DNA of 55,959 nucleotides from an uncultured Erysipelotrichaceae bacterium (GCA_902803375.1 CADCPN010000060.1:1-55959); one strand, 5' to 3'. Positions 43,573 through 52,969 are shown, counted from the first letter of the stretch. Notes: generated by a model not told the origin, from the sequence alone. Made by a program: numbers and translations.

Positions 43573-45030
43573 ATGGAAAACCCAAAACCGGCGGAAGCAG
43601 TATCGACCCCTGTTGCCCTGAAGCTAAACAAAAAGCGCACCTTTATCATCGGCTTCGCTTTCTTTGGCATCTTATTGCTGTGGCAGGTCTATGACTCTTG
43701 GTGCCCGAAGTTCCTAGAGCTTTTATTCATGGAGTCCCTAGGCACCTCAGATAACGAGGAGGTCCAATACCTCGTCGGCATCATGATGGCCATGGATAAC
43801 CTGGCCGCGCTTATCTTGATGCCTATATTTGGCAGGCTCTCGGATAAGACCCATACGAAGATTGGCAAGCGCATGCCCTATATCCTTATCGGCACTTTCG
43901 TCTGCGCGGTCTCCTTCCCCTTTATCCCGGTCCTTTTCCATTTCCATAACCTCGCTGGCGTCATCGCGATGATGGCCATCGTCGTCATCTTCGCCATGAT
44001 GTACCGCAACCCGGCGGTCGCTTTGATGCCCGACCTAACCCCGAAGCCATTGCGCAGCAAGGCTAACGGCATCATCAATATCATGGGATATATCGGCGGC
44101 GCTTTCGCCACCCTGGTCGGCATCGTCTTCGTTTTATCTAATTACCTAGGCCCTAATAACGATACCTGGTTCTCAAGAAGCGGCAACATCTGGATTGTGG
44201 AGGCCCCGTTCCTAGTGGCTTCAATCTTGATGCTAATCTCCGCCGCCGTGCTTTTCTTCACGATCCGCGAGAATGAGCTAGAAGCCAAGCTGGCCGCAGA
44301 GCTAGAGGAAGGCGAGAAAGAAGCGGCAGTCGTCGACTCCGTGGAACATGATGATGAAAAGCCTATGAGCAAGGCAAACCTGATCATGCTTCTATTAATC
44401 CTTGCCGCGGAGTTCTTCTGGTTCATGTCCGATAACGGCATCGGCACCTTCATGCTTAACTATTCCACGAACTTCCTAGGCGCGAAGACCTCCTCCAATA
44501 TGATCATGGTCATCATCGGCGGCGCGGGTTCCGTAATTGGCTTCTCAATCGGTGGCTTCATCGCCGGCAAGATCGGCAGAAAGTGGACCATCGTCATCGG
44601 ATTAGGCATCACCTTATTAGGCTTAATCTCTTGGCTGCTATTCCAGAATCTATTAGGCAAAGGCGCCTATATTGCCTCGACTGGCTTCTATGCCTTCCCA
44701 TGGTATCTATATCTCGTCTGGGGATTAAAGGGATTTGGCATGAGCCTAGTCCACCTCAATTCCTTCCCGATGGTCGTTGAGCTTTGCTCTAAGAAGAAGG
44801 TTGGCCAGTTCACTGGTTACTATTATGCCTCCTCTATGGCTGCCCAGACCGTCACCCCGACTCTTCTTGGATTATTGTTACGCGCCGATAACATCGATTG
44901 GAGCTTCCTTCCGATCTATGCGATCATCGCGACCGCTATTTCGCTAACCATCTTCTTCTTCGTCAAGAACGTGAAGACCAGTAAGGTCGCTATCGCCACA
45001 GGCCTAGAAGGCTTAGGCCTTGATGACTAA
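43573..45030 (+). CDS. MFS sugar:cation symporter (SLC45/GPH-like)
   Basis: 485 residues with twelve predicted helices and a charged central loop (about 240-265). Features: FGILLLWQVYDSWCPKFLE in helix 1, MAMDNLAALILMPIFGRLSDKTHTKIGKRMPYI between helices 2 and 3 (the RxSDKTxxxxGKRxP signature of the disaccharide/GPH group), and a matching GKIGRKW in the second half. It probably imports an oligosaccharide or galactoside; the galactose genes downstream fit. GGAGATTCCCAT precedes the ATG. Confidence 0.8.
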   Translation: MENPKPAEAVSTPVALKLNKKRTFIIGFAFFGILLLWQVYDSWCPKFLELLFMESLGTSDNEEVQYLVGIMMAMDNLAALILMPIFGRLSDKTHTKIGKRMPYILIGTFVCAVSFPFIPVLFHFHNLAGVIAMMAIVVIFAMMYRNPAVALMPDLTPKPLRSKANGIINIMGYIGGAFATLVGIVFVLSNYLGPNNDTWFSRSGNIWIVEAPFLVASILMLISAAVLFFTIRENELEAKLAAELEEGEKEAAVVDSVEHDDEKPMSKANLIMLLLILAAEFFWFMSDNGIGTFMLNYSTNFLGAKTSSNMIMVIIGGAGSVIGFSIGGFIAGKIGRKWTIVIGLGITLLGLISWLLFQNLLGKGAYIASTGFYAFPWYLYLVWGLKGFGMSLVHLNSFPMVVELCSKKKVGQFTGYYYASSMAAQTVTPTLLGLLLRADNIDWSFLPIYAIIATAISLTIFFFVKNVKTSKVAIATGLEGLGLDD

Positions 45031-45039
45031 TATATTCCT

Positions 45040-45984
45040 ATGCCCGCTTGCTTAACTCATTTCACCTTCGAGGAATGTAACATCCCCGAAGAAGAAAAGA
45101 AGTACCAAAATGTCGTCCGTTTAGGTACCCAGGGTCCTGACCCTTACTTTTACTATGGCTTCCTTCCTAACCATTCTGGCCCGGATAAGAAAGAGATCCA
45201 GGAAGTGGGGGAAATCCTTCACCATTCTGAGATTGCCGACCATTATTGGGCTTTGATGCAATATGCCTGTAGTAGCGATGATAAAGAGCTCCTATTCGCC
45301 TATATCGATGGATTATGGATGCATTATTGCCTTGACCGCAACTTCCATCCCTATATCTTCTCGCAGTCTGGATTCGATAATAATGGAGAGCTACACGGTT
45401 TCTATAAGTTTAGCCATGGCTGCTACGAGGCTGTCCTAGATTGCTATGTGGCGGAAAAGTACCAAAGCAAAAGAAAGACGAGCTCCACCGTCAAAGAAAA
45501 CAAGGAAGATATCCGCAAGATCTCTAAGATGTGGCAGTCTCTTTCTTCTGCTTTCCCCATATTAAAAGAGGATTCCTTCTATAAATGTTGGTTAGCTTTT
45601 AAAGGAGTAGAAGCCACGTTATGGACGGGCTTTATCCCTTGGAAGAGGCCGTTATTTAAAGCGCTAGGCAAGCACTCCCTTGCCTATGGCATGTCTTATC
45701 CTAGAAGGTTCCATAGGTACGATTATTGGGATTGCCTAAACGAAGGTCACCGCCTATGGAAAGACCCTTGCACCTTAAAGGAGCACACCGACTCAGTCGA
45801 TGACCTTTTCCTAAAGGCTAAGGCGGATTATCAAGCTGTGCATGAGCTTCTTCTAAAAGCCAAAAATGGCGAGGACGTGCATGAGCAATTGCTTGCTTTC
45901 GTCAATAAGATCGATCATGATGGCTCCCCCTATAACAAGAAGAAAACCTGGTTTGATCTTTGCTGGGATAAGAAAAAGAAGTAG
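45040..45984 (+). CDS. Zinc-dependent phospholipase C-like protein
   Basis: 314 residues. N-terminal THFTFEECN, GTQGPDPYFYYGF, HHSEIADHYWAL, YIDGLWMHYCLDRNFHPYIF: the His/Asp spacing of the Zn_dep_PLPC (PF00882) family, where these residues bind metal. There is no signal peptide, unlike secreted bacterial phospholipases, so this is the intracellular Firmicutes type of unknown substrate. It follows the transporter gene by 9 nt; the pair ends at a hairpin terminator near 46077. Confidence 0.8.
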   Translation: MPACLTHFTFEECNIPEEEKKYQNVVRLGTQGPDPYFYYGFLPNHSGPDKKEIQEVGEILHHSEIADHYWALMQYACSSDDKELLFAYIDGLWMHYCLDRNFHPYIFSQSGFDNNGELHGFYKFSHGCYEAVLDCYVAEKYQSKRKTSSTVKENKEDIRKISKMWQSLSSAFPILKEDSFYKCWLAFKGVEATLWTGFIPWKRPLFKALGKHSLAYGMSYPRRFHRYDYWDCLNEGHRLWKDPCTLKEHTDSVDDLFLKAKADYQAVHELLLKAKNGEDVHEQLLAFVNKIDHDGSPYNKKKTWFDLCWDKKKK

Positions 45985-46029
45985 GAAATTAGAAAGAGCA
46001 TAAGCGGCAACGCTACAACTAATCAGCGG

Positions 46030-46061
46030 AAAGTGGACTAGGTTTTTTTCCTGTCCACTTT
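46030..46061. repeat. Inverted repeat with a T-run in the loop
   Basis: AAAGTGGAC (46030-46038) and GTCCACTTT (46053-46061), extended by AGG/CCT, enclose seven T. The ends resemble terminal repeats of some insertion sequences, so this may be a miniature or decayed mobile element; no transposase is present. Confidence 0.4.
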
Positions 46062-46076
46062 GAGGTTACCGTTTCC

Positions 46077-46127
46077 CATCGGTTAGTTTGCCCATATAGC
46101 AAAATGGGCGAATTACCGATGTTTTTT
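46077..46127 (+). terminator. Large hairpin terminator
   Basis: CATCGGTTA..GCCCAT (46077-46094) pairs imperfectly with ATGGGC..TTACCGATG (46104-46121) and is followed by six T. It ends the transporter/phospholipase unit. The remaining 110 bp before 46237 contain TATACT at 46198-46203, a possible -10 for the next operon, without a good -35. Confidence 0.7.
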
Positions 46128-46236
46128 AGAAACTTTAGTTTCCGAAAAGGTTTCCATATAGGAAAAAGAACATTCAAAATAATGTGAGTCTAACTCCTAT
46201 ACTTTCCCATTCTTATTCTTTAGAATAAAAAGGATT

Positions 46237-46908
46237 ATGGGCAATAGAAACGTCATTGATTATGTTGGCGCGCTCGTTGTCGAAGGAGACTCTTTCCTTC
46301 TCGTCCGCAGCCTAAGTAGCGATGATATCCCCCTCTCTGGCTTCCATTTGCCTGGAGGCAAATACTTTCAAGAAGATAGTTTGGAGAAGGACATCAAGAT
46401 CCTTTTGGGCAGCAAATACCAATGCGAGGTTACACTGATCTCTAGCCTCTCCCCGATAGAAGGAGAGGATAAAGATGGCAACCCCATCCGCCTTTTCCCT
46501 TGTCTTATCAAAGAGCTTTCCCCTCTTCGCTTCCCTGGGAAGCATTTCGAGTACCGTTACCTCTCCGTCAAGGATCTAGATAACGTCTATGTCGATCCCA
46601 TCGATAAGATAGCCGCCAAAAAGCTGATGGCCTTCCTTCCTTTGCTATATGGGGCCGTCAGAAAGACCCCGTTGACCCCAAAAGAAATCGATAAGGTCAA
46701 CGTGATGCTCCATGCCTTGGAGTACTTCAAAGCCAGGATGGATCTCTCCTCCGCCAAAGAGTTTCGCGCCCTCCTTGATTGCGAAGCCTCCTATGAATCC
46801 ATCGTCATAGCCTTCAAAGCCATCTTGGAGCAGTACCATCTCGACATCAACGAATATATCGACATCATGTCTTATAAAGACGCGAAAAAAAGGAGGGAAA
46901 CCATATGA
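46237..46908 (+). CDS. Nudix-like protein with degenerate Nudix box
   Basis: 223 residues, AAGGA before the ATG. The first 130 residues have the Nudix fold pattern (DYVGALVVEGDSFLLVRSL..., GFHLPGGKYFQEDSL). The Nudix box GX5EX7REUXEEXGU is broken: the REXXEE metal ligands are replaced (EKDIKILLGSK), so hydrolase activity is doubtful. A helical C-terminal domain (about 145-223) follows. It may bind a nucleotide sugar or act as a regulator, as other Nudix-related proteins in sugar operons do (NrtR-type), but no DNA-binding helix is obvious. Overlaps the next gene by 4 bases. Confidence 0.65.
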   Translation: MGNRNVIDYVGALVVEGDSFLLVRSLSSDDIPLSGFHLPGGKYFQEDSLEKDIKILLGSKYQCEVTLISSLSPIEGEDKDGNPIRLFPCLIKELSPLRFPGKHFEYRYLSVKDLDNVYVDPIDKIAAKKLMAFLPLLYGAVRKTPLTPKEIDKVNVMLHALEYFKARMDLSSAKEFRALLDCEASYESIVIAFKAILEQYHLDINEYIDIMSYKDAKKRRETI

Positions 46909-48110
46909 ATAAGTTCTATTCCTTTTCTTGCAGACTCTACCAAAGAGCCCTCTACCTCGCTTCGTTCTTTTTGCATTTCCATGAGCCAAAACTTCTCTCT
47001 GGGCTAGATTGCTCATTGGAGTTGCCGAAGCTTATCAAAAAGCAAGGCCAGCTCCATCCCTTGCTCATCACCGATAAAGGCCTATATGACCTAGGCCTAA
47101 CCAAGAAGATATCCGAGGCGTTTCTAAAAGAAAACGTAAGCCTAAGCATCTTCCCGGGCGCGGTGCCAAATCCCACGTTTGAGTGCGTGGATGAAGCCTA
47201 TGAAGTCTATGAAAACGATAACTGCGACTGCGTGATCGCCTTAGGCGGTGGCTCCTCGATGGATGCCGGCAAAGCCCTTCTTATCCGCATTGCCTATCCT
47301 AACCGCAAATTATCGAAGTTTAAGGGAATCCTGAAGGTCCATCGCAAGCTTCGCCCTCTCTATGCGATTCCCACTACCGCCGGCACAGGCAGCGAAGCCA
47401 CGCTCGCCGCGGTGCTTGTCGATAAGACTAACAAGGATAAGTTCCAAATCGATGACCCCAAGCTCATCCCTAGCTATGCTATCCTTGATCCTAGCTATCT
47501 CACCGCGCTTCCCCGTAAGGTCATCGCCTCTACCGGCATGGACGCCCTCACCCACGCGGTGGAATCCTATATCGGCAGATCCTCGACCAAAAAAAGCAAA
47601 GCCTATGCCCTGCAGGCAACTAGCCTCATCTTCGAGAACCTAGAGGAGTTCTACGAAGAGCCAAGCAATGGCATCTATGCCTCCAACATGCAGCTTGCCT
47701 CCTATAAGGCAGGCGTCAGCTTCTCTAGAGCCTACGTTGGATATGTCCATGCCTTAGCCCATTCTCTTGGCGGCTTCTATAACGTGCCCCATGGCCTAGC
47801 CAATGCCGTGCTGTTGCCCATTGTCCTAGAAGCCTATGGCAAAGCCGCCTATAAGCCGTTATCGGAATTAGCCAAAGCGGCAGGGCTAAAAGGCGAAAGC
47901 AAAGAAAAGCTAGCCAAAGCCTTCATCGAAGAGATAAGGCTATTGAATGCCAGGATGGGCATTCCCAATAAACTCAACGTGAGCCTGGAGCAAGGCGACT
48001 TGCGCAAACTGGCCCTACATGCGGATAAGGAGGGCAATCCTTTCTATCCGGTTCCCAAAGAATTCAATGTCGATGAGCTAGAAAGCATTTTAAAGGAGGC
48101 ACTTTCATGA
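46905..48110 (+). CDS. Iron-containing alcohol dehydrogenase
   Basis: 401 residues. Type III ADH signature: NAD site ALGGGSSMDAGKALLIR (about 105-121), TTAGTGSEAT, the metal-site stretch DALTHAVESYIG and the histidine motif HALAHSLGGFYNVPHGLANAVLLP. It interconverts alcohols and aldehydes with NAD(P)H; the substrate cannot be told. The gene opens the galactose run; its stop overlaps the galM start (ATGA). Confidence 0.92.
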   Translation: MNKFYSFSCRLYQRALYLASFFLHFHEPKLLSGLDCSLELPKLIKKQGQLHPLLITDKGLYDLGLTKKISEAFLKENVSLSIFPGAVPNPTFECVDEAYEVYENDNCDCVIALGGGSSMDAGKALLIRIAYPNRKLSKFKGILKVHRKLRPLYAIPTTAGTGSEATLAAVLVDKTNKDKFQIDDPKLIPSYAILDPSYLTALPRKVIASTGMDALTHAVESYIGRSSTKKSKAYALQATSLIFENLEEFYEEPSNGIYASNMQLASYKAGVSFSRAYVGYVHALAHSLGGFYNVPHGLANAVLLPIVLEAYGKAAYKPLSELAKAAGLKGESKEKLAKAFIEEIRLLNARMGIPNKLNVSLEQGDLRKLALHADKEGNPFYPVPKEFNVDELESILKEALS

Positions 48111-49102
48111 ATGTCGAATATACGAATGTCGCAGGTGCGGAGCTAATCATCCTCACCAACAAGGCGGGCCTAAGCGTCACCTTATCTGACCTCGGCGCCG
48201 GCATCAGGGACATCACCTATATGGGCGTGTCCATGATGGTCACCCCGAAAGACCCCGAGGTCTACCTTGGCCATAACGGCGGCTACTATGGCAAGTCCAT
48301 CGGCCCGGTGGCGGGGCGCATCCAAAATGGCGTCTATTCTGTTAATGGCAAGCGCTATGCCTTCCCCGCCAACGAAGGCAGCAATTGCCTCCATGGCTCG
48401 GTGATGGACTATTCGCTGCGCAAGTTCAAGATGGAGCTTTGCCGCCAGGAGAACGGCACCTCCGTCGTCTTCTCCCTTCATGATGAGGCCGTCGAAGGGG
48501 TCTACCCGGCAGAGGTCTCCGTCGTTATCCGCTATAAGCTACTGGAAGAAGAGCCGGTGCTTAAGCTTAGGCAGCTTGCTTCTCCAAGTGTCGATGCCCC
48601 GCTTAACCTCTCTAACCATTCCTATTGGAACCCTGGTGCCCTAGACACGATCCTTGATGACACGCTGTTTCTGAAATCTAGCCGTGCCATGTCCTATAGC
48701 CTAGACCTTATCCCACAGGGGCTAATTCCCGTGAGCAAAGCCCTCGACTTCCGTACCCCCCATAAAGTCGGCGATTACATCAACGAGGAAGAGCTTCATA
48801 AGACCAGAACCAACGGCTACGACCATTGCTTTGCCATCGATGAGCATAAGAAAGACGAGGCCATCCTCCGCTTAGAGGGTTCTAGCTTCGGCATGGAGAT
48901 ATTTACCGACGCCCCGGCCCTTCAGATCTATAGCCTTAACTATCCTCACGATAACTTCCCTCTCTCTAATGGCAAAGTAGAGAAGCAGAACTCCGGCCTT
49001 GCCATTGAGCCAGTCAAAGTCGCGGGCCCTGCCGAGAGCTTCATCGTCAAAGGCAAAGGGGAATTCCTCTATCACACCACCTATCGCTTCTATAAGAAGT
49101 AA
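48107..49102 (+). CDS. galM: Aldose 1-epimerase (mutarotase)
   Basis: 331 residues. Family features in order: SDLGAGIRDITYMG, GPVAGRIQNGVYSVNGK (His/Arg site area GR.NG), LHGS, NHSYWNPG (catalytic His), and YDHCFAIDE with catalytic Glu near the C-terminus in NSGLAIEPVK. It converts beta- to alpha-galactose so that GalK can use it. The neighbours galT and galK confirm the role. Confidence 0.92.
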   Translation: MNVEYTNVAGAELIILTNKAGLSVTLSDLGAGIRDITYMGVSMMVTPKDPEVYLGHNGGYYGKSIGPVAGRIQNGVYSVNGKRYAFPANEGSNCLHGSVMDYSLRKFKMELCRQENGTSVVFSLHDEAVEGVYPAEVSVVIRYKLLEEEPVLKLRQLASPSVDAPLNLSNHSYWNPGALDTILDDTLFLKSSRAMSYSLDLIPQGLIPVSKALDFRTPHKVGDYINEEELHKTRTNGYDHCFAIDEHKKDEAILRLEGSSFGMEIFTDAPALQIYSLNYPHDNFPLSNGKVEKQNSGLAIEPVKVAGPAESFIVKGKGEFLYHTTYRFYKK

Positions 49103-49136
49103 CTGCCCTATACCCCACAGAGGAAAACGCAAAAAT

Positions 49137-50639
49137 ATGGATACCAACCTCATCAAAGCTGATTTAGCAAGACTTCTAGAATACGCGAAGCTTCACCTAG
49201 ACCTAGACGAAGAAGACGCGACCTACGTCAATAACCTCCTTCTTAAGGACCTTTGCCTCGACGCCCCCTATGAAGGGGAGGTGAAGACCTCTGATCTAGC
49301 CTCTCTTCTCGTCCCAGATACCCTATTAGAGAACTTTGTCCCCTATATGGTCGAGAACCTTGGGATGAAGCAAAAGAAGGCCGAAAGGGAACTTGTCTAT
49401 ATCCTAGGCTTGCTCACCCCGATGCCCTCTAAGGTCAACAAGACCTTCTTTTCTCTCCGCGACAAAGACCCGAAGATGGCCACCGATTATTTCTATAACC
49501 TCTGCCTGAAGAACCAATACGTCTTCAAGACCAAGATCGATAAGAACCTGCTCTTCACCGCCCATTATGAGGATGGACCAGACCTAGACATCTCGATCAA
49601 CCTCTCTAAGCCGGAGAAGAACAACAAAGACATCGCTAAGCTTGCCGATGCCAAATCTAGCGGCTACCCCGCTTGCCTTCTTTGCCACGAAAACCTCGGC
49701 TATGAAGGGAGGGATAACCATCCGGCAAGAGAGAATATCCGCCTTATCCCGTTAACTCTAGGCCAAGAGAAGTGGTACCTCCAATATAGCCCCTATGGCT
49801 ATTTCAAGGAGCACTGCATCCTTCTTTCGTCCAAGCACGAGAAGATGAGTATCAACAAGACCAACCTGTCTCACCTATTTGAGTTTGTTGACCTCTTCCC
49901 CCATTATTTCATCGGCTCCAATTCCGACCTCCCCATCGTTGGCGGCTCCATCCTTAACCACGAGCACTTCCAGGGCGGCCTTGCTGAGATGCCGGTCATG
50001 AAAAGCCTCGTCAAAAAGCTCGTCGCCCACGAAAAGTTCCCCCACACCACCCTCTCCATTTTGGATTTCTATGACACCGTCTTGCGCCTTGATGGCCTAG
50101 ATAAGAAGGAAATGCTAGAGTTTGCCTGCGCCATCGTCGACGCTTGGAAGCATTATGATGACCCTAGCTGCGACATCATCTCTAGCGATGAAAATGGCCA
50201 GCATAGCACGGTCACCCCACTGCTTAGGAAACGGGGCGACAGCTACCAGATGTTCATCATCCTCCGCAACAACCGCTGCGACGCCACCTACCCCGATGGC
50301 ATCTTCCACGCCCACCCCGAATACGCCCACATCAAGCATGAGGGCATCGGCCTCATCGAAGCGGCGGGGCTCTTCATCCTTCCAGCCAGGCTTCTTCGCC
50401 AGGGCAAGGAAGTCAGCGAGATCGTGAAGAAGGGAATTCCTAAGGAAGAATACCTCAAGATGGACGAAGGGCTTGATATCTTCGACGACATGGTGAAGAA
50501 GATGAAAGAAAATGGCTGGTCCGCCAACGACTACTATGGCTACGTCTGCCAGAACATCCTCCGCAACGTCGCGGTCTATAAAAACGATAAGAAAGGCGAA
50601 GAAGGCCTTGATGCCTTCCTTAGGAGTGTGAACCTATGA
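49137..50639 (+). CDS. galT: Galactose-1-phosphate uridylyltransferase, class II
   Basis: 500 residues from the ATG at 49137 (AGAGG 8-12 nt upstream); an earlier frame start lies inside galM. The length and the motifs VGGSILNHEHFQGG and CLLCHENLGY...NHPARENIRLIPL are those of the Bacillus-type (class II) GalT, distinct from the 350-residue E. coli type. It exchanges UMP between UDP-glucose and galactose-1-phosphate. galE, which would recycle UDP-galactose, is not in the window. Overlaps galK (ATGA). Confidence 0.93.
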   Translation: MDTNLIKADLARLLEYAKLHLDLDEEDATYVNNLLLKDLCLDAPYEGEVKTSDLASLLVPDTLLENFVPYMVENLGMKQKKAERELVYILGLLTPMPSKVNKTFFSLRDKDPKMATDYFYNLCLKNQYVFKTKIDKNLLFTAHYEDGPDLDISINLSKPEKNNKDIAKLADAKSSGYPACLLCHENLGYEGRDNHPARENIRLIPLTLGQEKWYLQYSPYGYFKEHCILLSSKHEKMSINKTNLSHLFEFVDLFPHYFIGSNSDLPIVGGSILNHEHFQGGLAEMPVMKSLVKKLVAHEKFPHTTLSILDFYDTVLRLDGLDKKEMLEFACAIVDAWKHYDDPSCDIISSDENGQHSTVTPLLRKRGDSYQMFIILRNNRCDATYPDGIFHAHPEYAHIKHEGIGLIEAAGLFILPARLLRQGKEVSEIVKKGIPKEEYLKMDEGLDIFDDMVKKMKENGWSANDYYGYVCQNILRNVAVYKNDKKGEEGLDAFLRSVNL

Positions 50640-51802
50640 TCCTCGATTCCAAAAGCAGCGATTTATTCTTCCATACCTATGGCGATGACCCCGAAAGGGT
50701 CTACTTTAGCCATGGTAGGCTAGAACTCCTCGGCAACCATACCGACCATAACCATGGCCTTTGCCTCGTCGGCGGCGTCGATATGGGCATCACCGCCTCC
50801 GTCAAAAAGAGTGAGGGCAAAACCATTATGATCCTCAGCGAAGGCTATCCGACTTTCGAAGTCGACCTCGATCACCTAGAGATCGACAAGAAGGAGTATG
50901 GCACCTCTAAGGCCATCGTCAAAGGCGTCTGCTTCCGCCTTAAAGAGCTAGGCTACGCCATCGGCGGCTTCCAGGCCGCCTGCGCCTCCGATATCTTCCC
51001 GGGCGCTGGCGTCTCCTCTTCCGCGGCCTATGAATCTTTGATCATCGAGATCCTCAATGACCTTTATAACGAAGGCAAGATCACCCCGCTAGAGATGGCG
51101 AAAATCGGCCAGTATGCCGAAAACGTCTATTTCGGCAAGCCTAGCGGCCTCCTTGACCAGGTCGGCTCCAGCTTCGGTGGCGTCTGCTATATCGACTTCA
51201 AGTCCACGCAGTCCCCGATTGTCGAATCGCTTCCCTATGACTTCCCCTTCCGCGTCGTCTTGGTGAACTCTGGCGGCAGCCATGCCAAACTCACCCCGCT
51301 TTATGCCTCCATCCCCAATGACATGTATGCCGTCGCCGCCAACATGTTTGGCAAGAAGGTGCTGCGCGAGGTTCCCCAAGAGGAGTTCATGCGCAAAATC
51401 GGCACCCCCTGCCCGGGAGTGAGCGAAATCGCAAAGCTACGCGCCCAGCATTTCTATGATGAGAACGCCCGTGTCCTAAAGGCGCGACAGGCCATCATCA
51501 ATCATGACCAGAATAGCTTCCTTCTCTCGGTCAGCGAGTCAGGCGATTCTAGCCGCGACTTCCTTCATAACACGATGGTCCCTGGGCAATATGAGCATTC
51601 CCCGCAGCAAGCCGTCGATATTGCTAGGCGCTACATTGGCAAAGGCGCGGTCCGCATCATGGGCGGCGGCTTTGCCGGCAGCATCATTGCCTTTGTCTAT
51701 CCGACCGATTTCGATGCCTTTATGGCGGAGATGATCGGCCATTATGGCAAAAAGAACGTCAAAGAGGTCAAGATCCTCTCTGGCGGGCCTAGAAGAATCT
51801 GA
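50636..51802 (+). CDS. galK: Galactokinase
   Basis: 388 residues, GHMP kinase. Galactokinase signature GRLELLGNHTDHNHGLCLVGG near residue 25, ATP loop FPGAGVSSSAAYESLI (about 120-135), catalytic Asp in KPSGLLDQVGSSFGG, and GGGFAGSIIAFV near the C-terminus. In the signature, GRVNLIGEHTDY is changed to GRLELLGNHTDH; the Asn for Glu at that point is seen in some Firmicutes homologues. It phosphorylates galactose at C1. Confidence 0.92.
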   Translation: MILDSKSSDLFFHTYGDDPERVYFSHGRLELLGNHTDHNHGLCLVGGVDMGITASVKKSEGKTIMILSEGYPTFEVDLDHLEIDKKEYGTSKAIVKGVCFRLKELGYAIGGFQAACASDIFPGAGVSSSAAYESLIIEILNDLYNEGKITPLEMAKIGQYAENVYFGKPSGLLDQVGSSFGGVCYIDFKSTQSPIVESLPYDFPFRVVLVNSGGSHAKLTPLYASIPNDMYAVAANMFGKKVLREVPQEEFMRKIGTPCPGVSEIAKLRAQHFYDENARVLKARQAIINHDQNSFLLSVSESGDSSRDFLHNTMVPGQYEHSPQQAVDIARRYIGKGAVRIMGGGFAGSIIAFVYPTDFDAFMAEMIGHYGKKNVKEVKILSGGPRRI

Positions 51803-51845
51803 CTAGTAGAAAATGATCTCAATAAGGAAAGGAGGGGAAGATTTC

Positions 51846-52760
51846 ATGATGGCTTTTGCCCGCGTTGGCGTATCCATGTTCAATTTCTATTACTTCCTTT
51901 TCCTTTTTCTTTTGCTCACGACCTTCTTTATCTCTGTCGCAGTAGCTCACCGCATGGGAAAAGGATGGACGTGGCGGTTTTTGCTCATCATGAGCTGGAG
52001 CAACTTCATCCTCCATTTCGTTAAGCAATTGGCCCCAAGCTACATGAGGCTATGGCCGAGCGTGCTTGTGAAAAGCACTGCGCAGAACCTCTGCGCTTTG
52101 CTCATCATGGCCTCGCCATTCATCATTCTTTGGGGAGGGAAGTGGCTAAAAGACTACATGTACTACGTTGGCATCCTTAGCGCCCTTATGGCGACTTTGG
52201 TGCCTACTGGACCCTTAGCGGAAGACATGACGACCATCGATGGCTTCCTCGAGACCATGAGGTATTACATCTGCCATGTGCCTTTATTGATTCAAGGCTT
52301 CTTGCTGGTGGATATGGGCTTCCATAAGCTGGACCACCGCCGCCTCTGGGCCATCCCTATTATGTTCATGGCGGCGGAAGGCATTATCTTCCTCGATACC
52401 ACCCTCATGAACTACCTTTGCCATAATTTCCCCTGGGAAGCTTGGCTAGATAGGGCCAATGGCTGGATGAACGCCGGCTTTGCCTTAGGCCCCTCCCCAA
52501 GCTTCGACAAGGCCTTAAGTTGGATCTATCCCTACCTTGTTCCCTATTTGCAGACTTATAGGAATGCGCAGGGTGAGCTACTATTCACCCCTATCCTTTA
52601 CCTTTCCATTCCTCTATATATCGCTACGGCCATATTCGGGCCGCTTATGTGCTATCCCTTCTCCAAAAACGATATGAGGATGGATGCGGAGATGCATAGG
52701 CAACTTCGCGCCATGAAGAAAGAAGAGAAGAAAAAAGCCAAGCAACTTGGCATCTATTAA
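51846..52760 (+). CDS. YwaF/TMEM164-like integral membrane protein
   Basis: 304 residues from the ATG at 51846, preceded by a strong AGGAGGGGAAG; the frame begins 11 codons earlier, across that ribosome site. Six to seven hydrophobic helices. HMKQ-like FVKQLAPSYMRLWP, an NLCALLIMASPFI segment and HVPLLIQG fit the YwaF family of unknown function. The tail is Lys/Glu-rich. It follows galK by 43 nt and is probably in the same transcript; an AGGAA/TTCCT hairpin with TCTTTT after its stop (about 52789-52806) may end it. Confidence 0.75.
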   Translation: MMAFARVGVSMFNFYYFLFLFLLLTTFFISVAVAHRMGKGWTWRFLLIMSWSNFILHFVKQLAPSYMRLWPSVLVKSTAQNLCALLIMASPFIILWGGKWLKDYMYYVGILSALMATLVPTGPLAEDMTTIDGFLETMRYYICHVPLLIQGFLLVDMGFHKLDHRRLWAIPIMFMAAEGIIFLDTTLMNYLCHNFPWEAWLDRANGWMNAGFALGPSPSFDKALSWIYPYLVPYLQTYRNAQGELLFTPILYLSIPLYIATAIFGPLMCYPFSKNDMRMDAEMHRQLRAMKKEEKKKAKQLGIY

Positions 52761-52890
52761 AGTAGCCAATTCCACTTGCATATAGAATAAGGAAACGCCT
52801 TCCTCTTTTCTAGCGCTAGATAAGATAAAAGGGTGGAAAACCCTCATCGAAATCGTTTAAGAGCCCACAGTAACCGCTTGCATAAAAGGA

Positions 52891-52918
52891 TTGACGTGAA
52901 TCTACCCATTGCTATGGT
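52891..52918 (+). promoter_or_regulatory. Probable promoter upstream of malQ
   Basis: TTGACG (52891-52896), 16-bp spacer, TATGGT (52913-52918). An additional extended -10 (TGATATGAT, 53007-53015) lies closer to the gene. Which is used cannot be told. Confidence 0.45.
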
Positions 52919-52951
52919 TGACGTTTTTGCTGCTACGTCGCGTTAAGAAAT

Positions 52952-52969
52952 GGCTAAATATCGATATTT
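52952..52969. promoter_or_regulatory. Operator-like palindrome before malQ
   Basis: AAATATCGATATTT (52956-52969) is a perfect 14-bp palindrome inside GGCTAAATATCGATA (52952-52966), a 15-mer shared with 38349-38363. It sits between the two candidate promoters. Confidence 0.55.

Noticed and set aside
46077..46121. Further ATCGGT-type operator
   Set aside because: ATCGGTTA and TTACCGAT here are arms of a terminator hairpin and do not match the full 9-mer.
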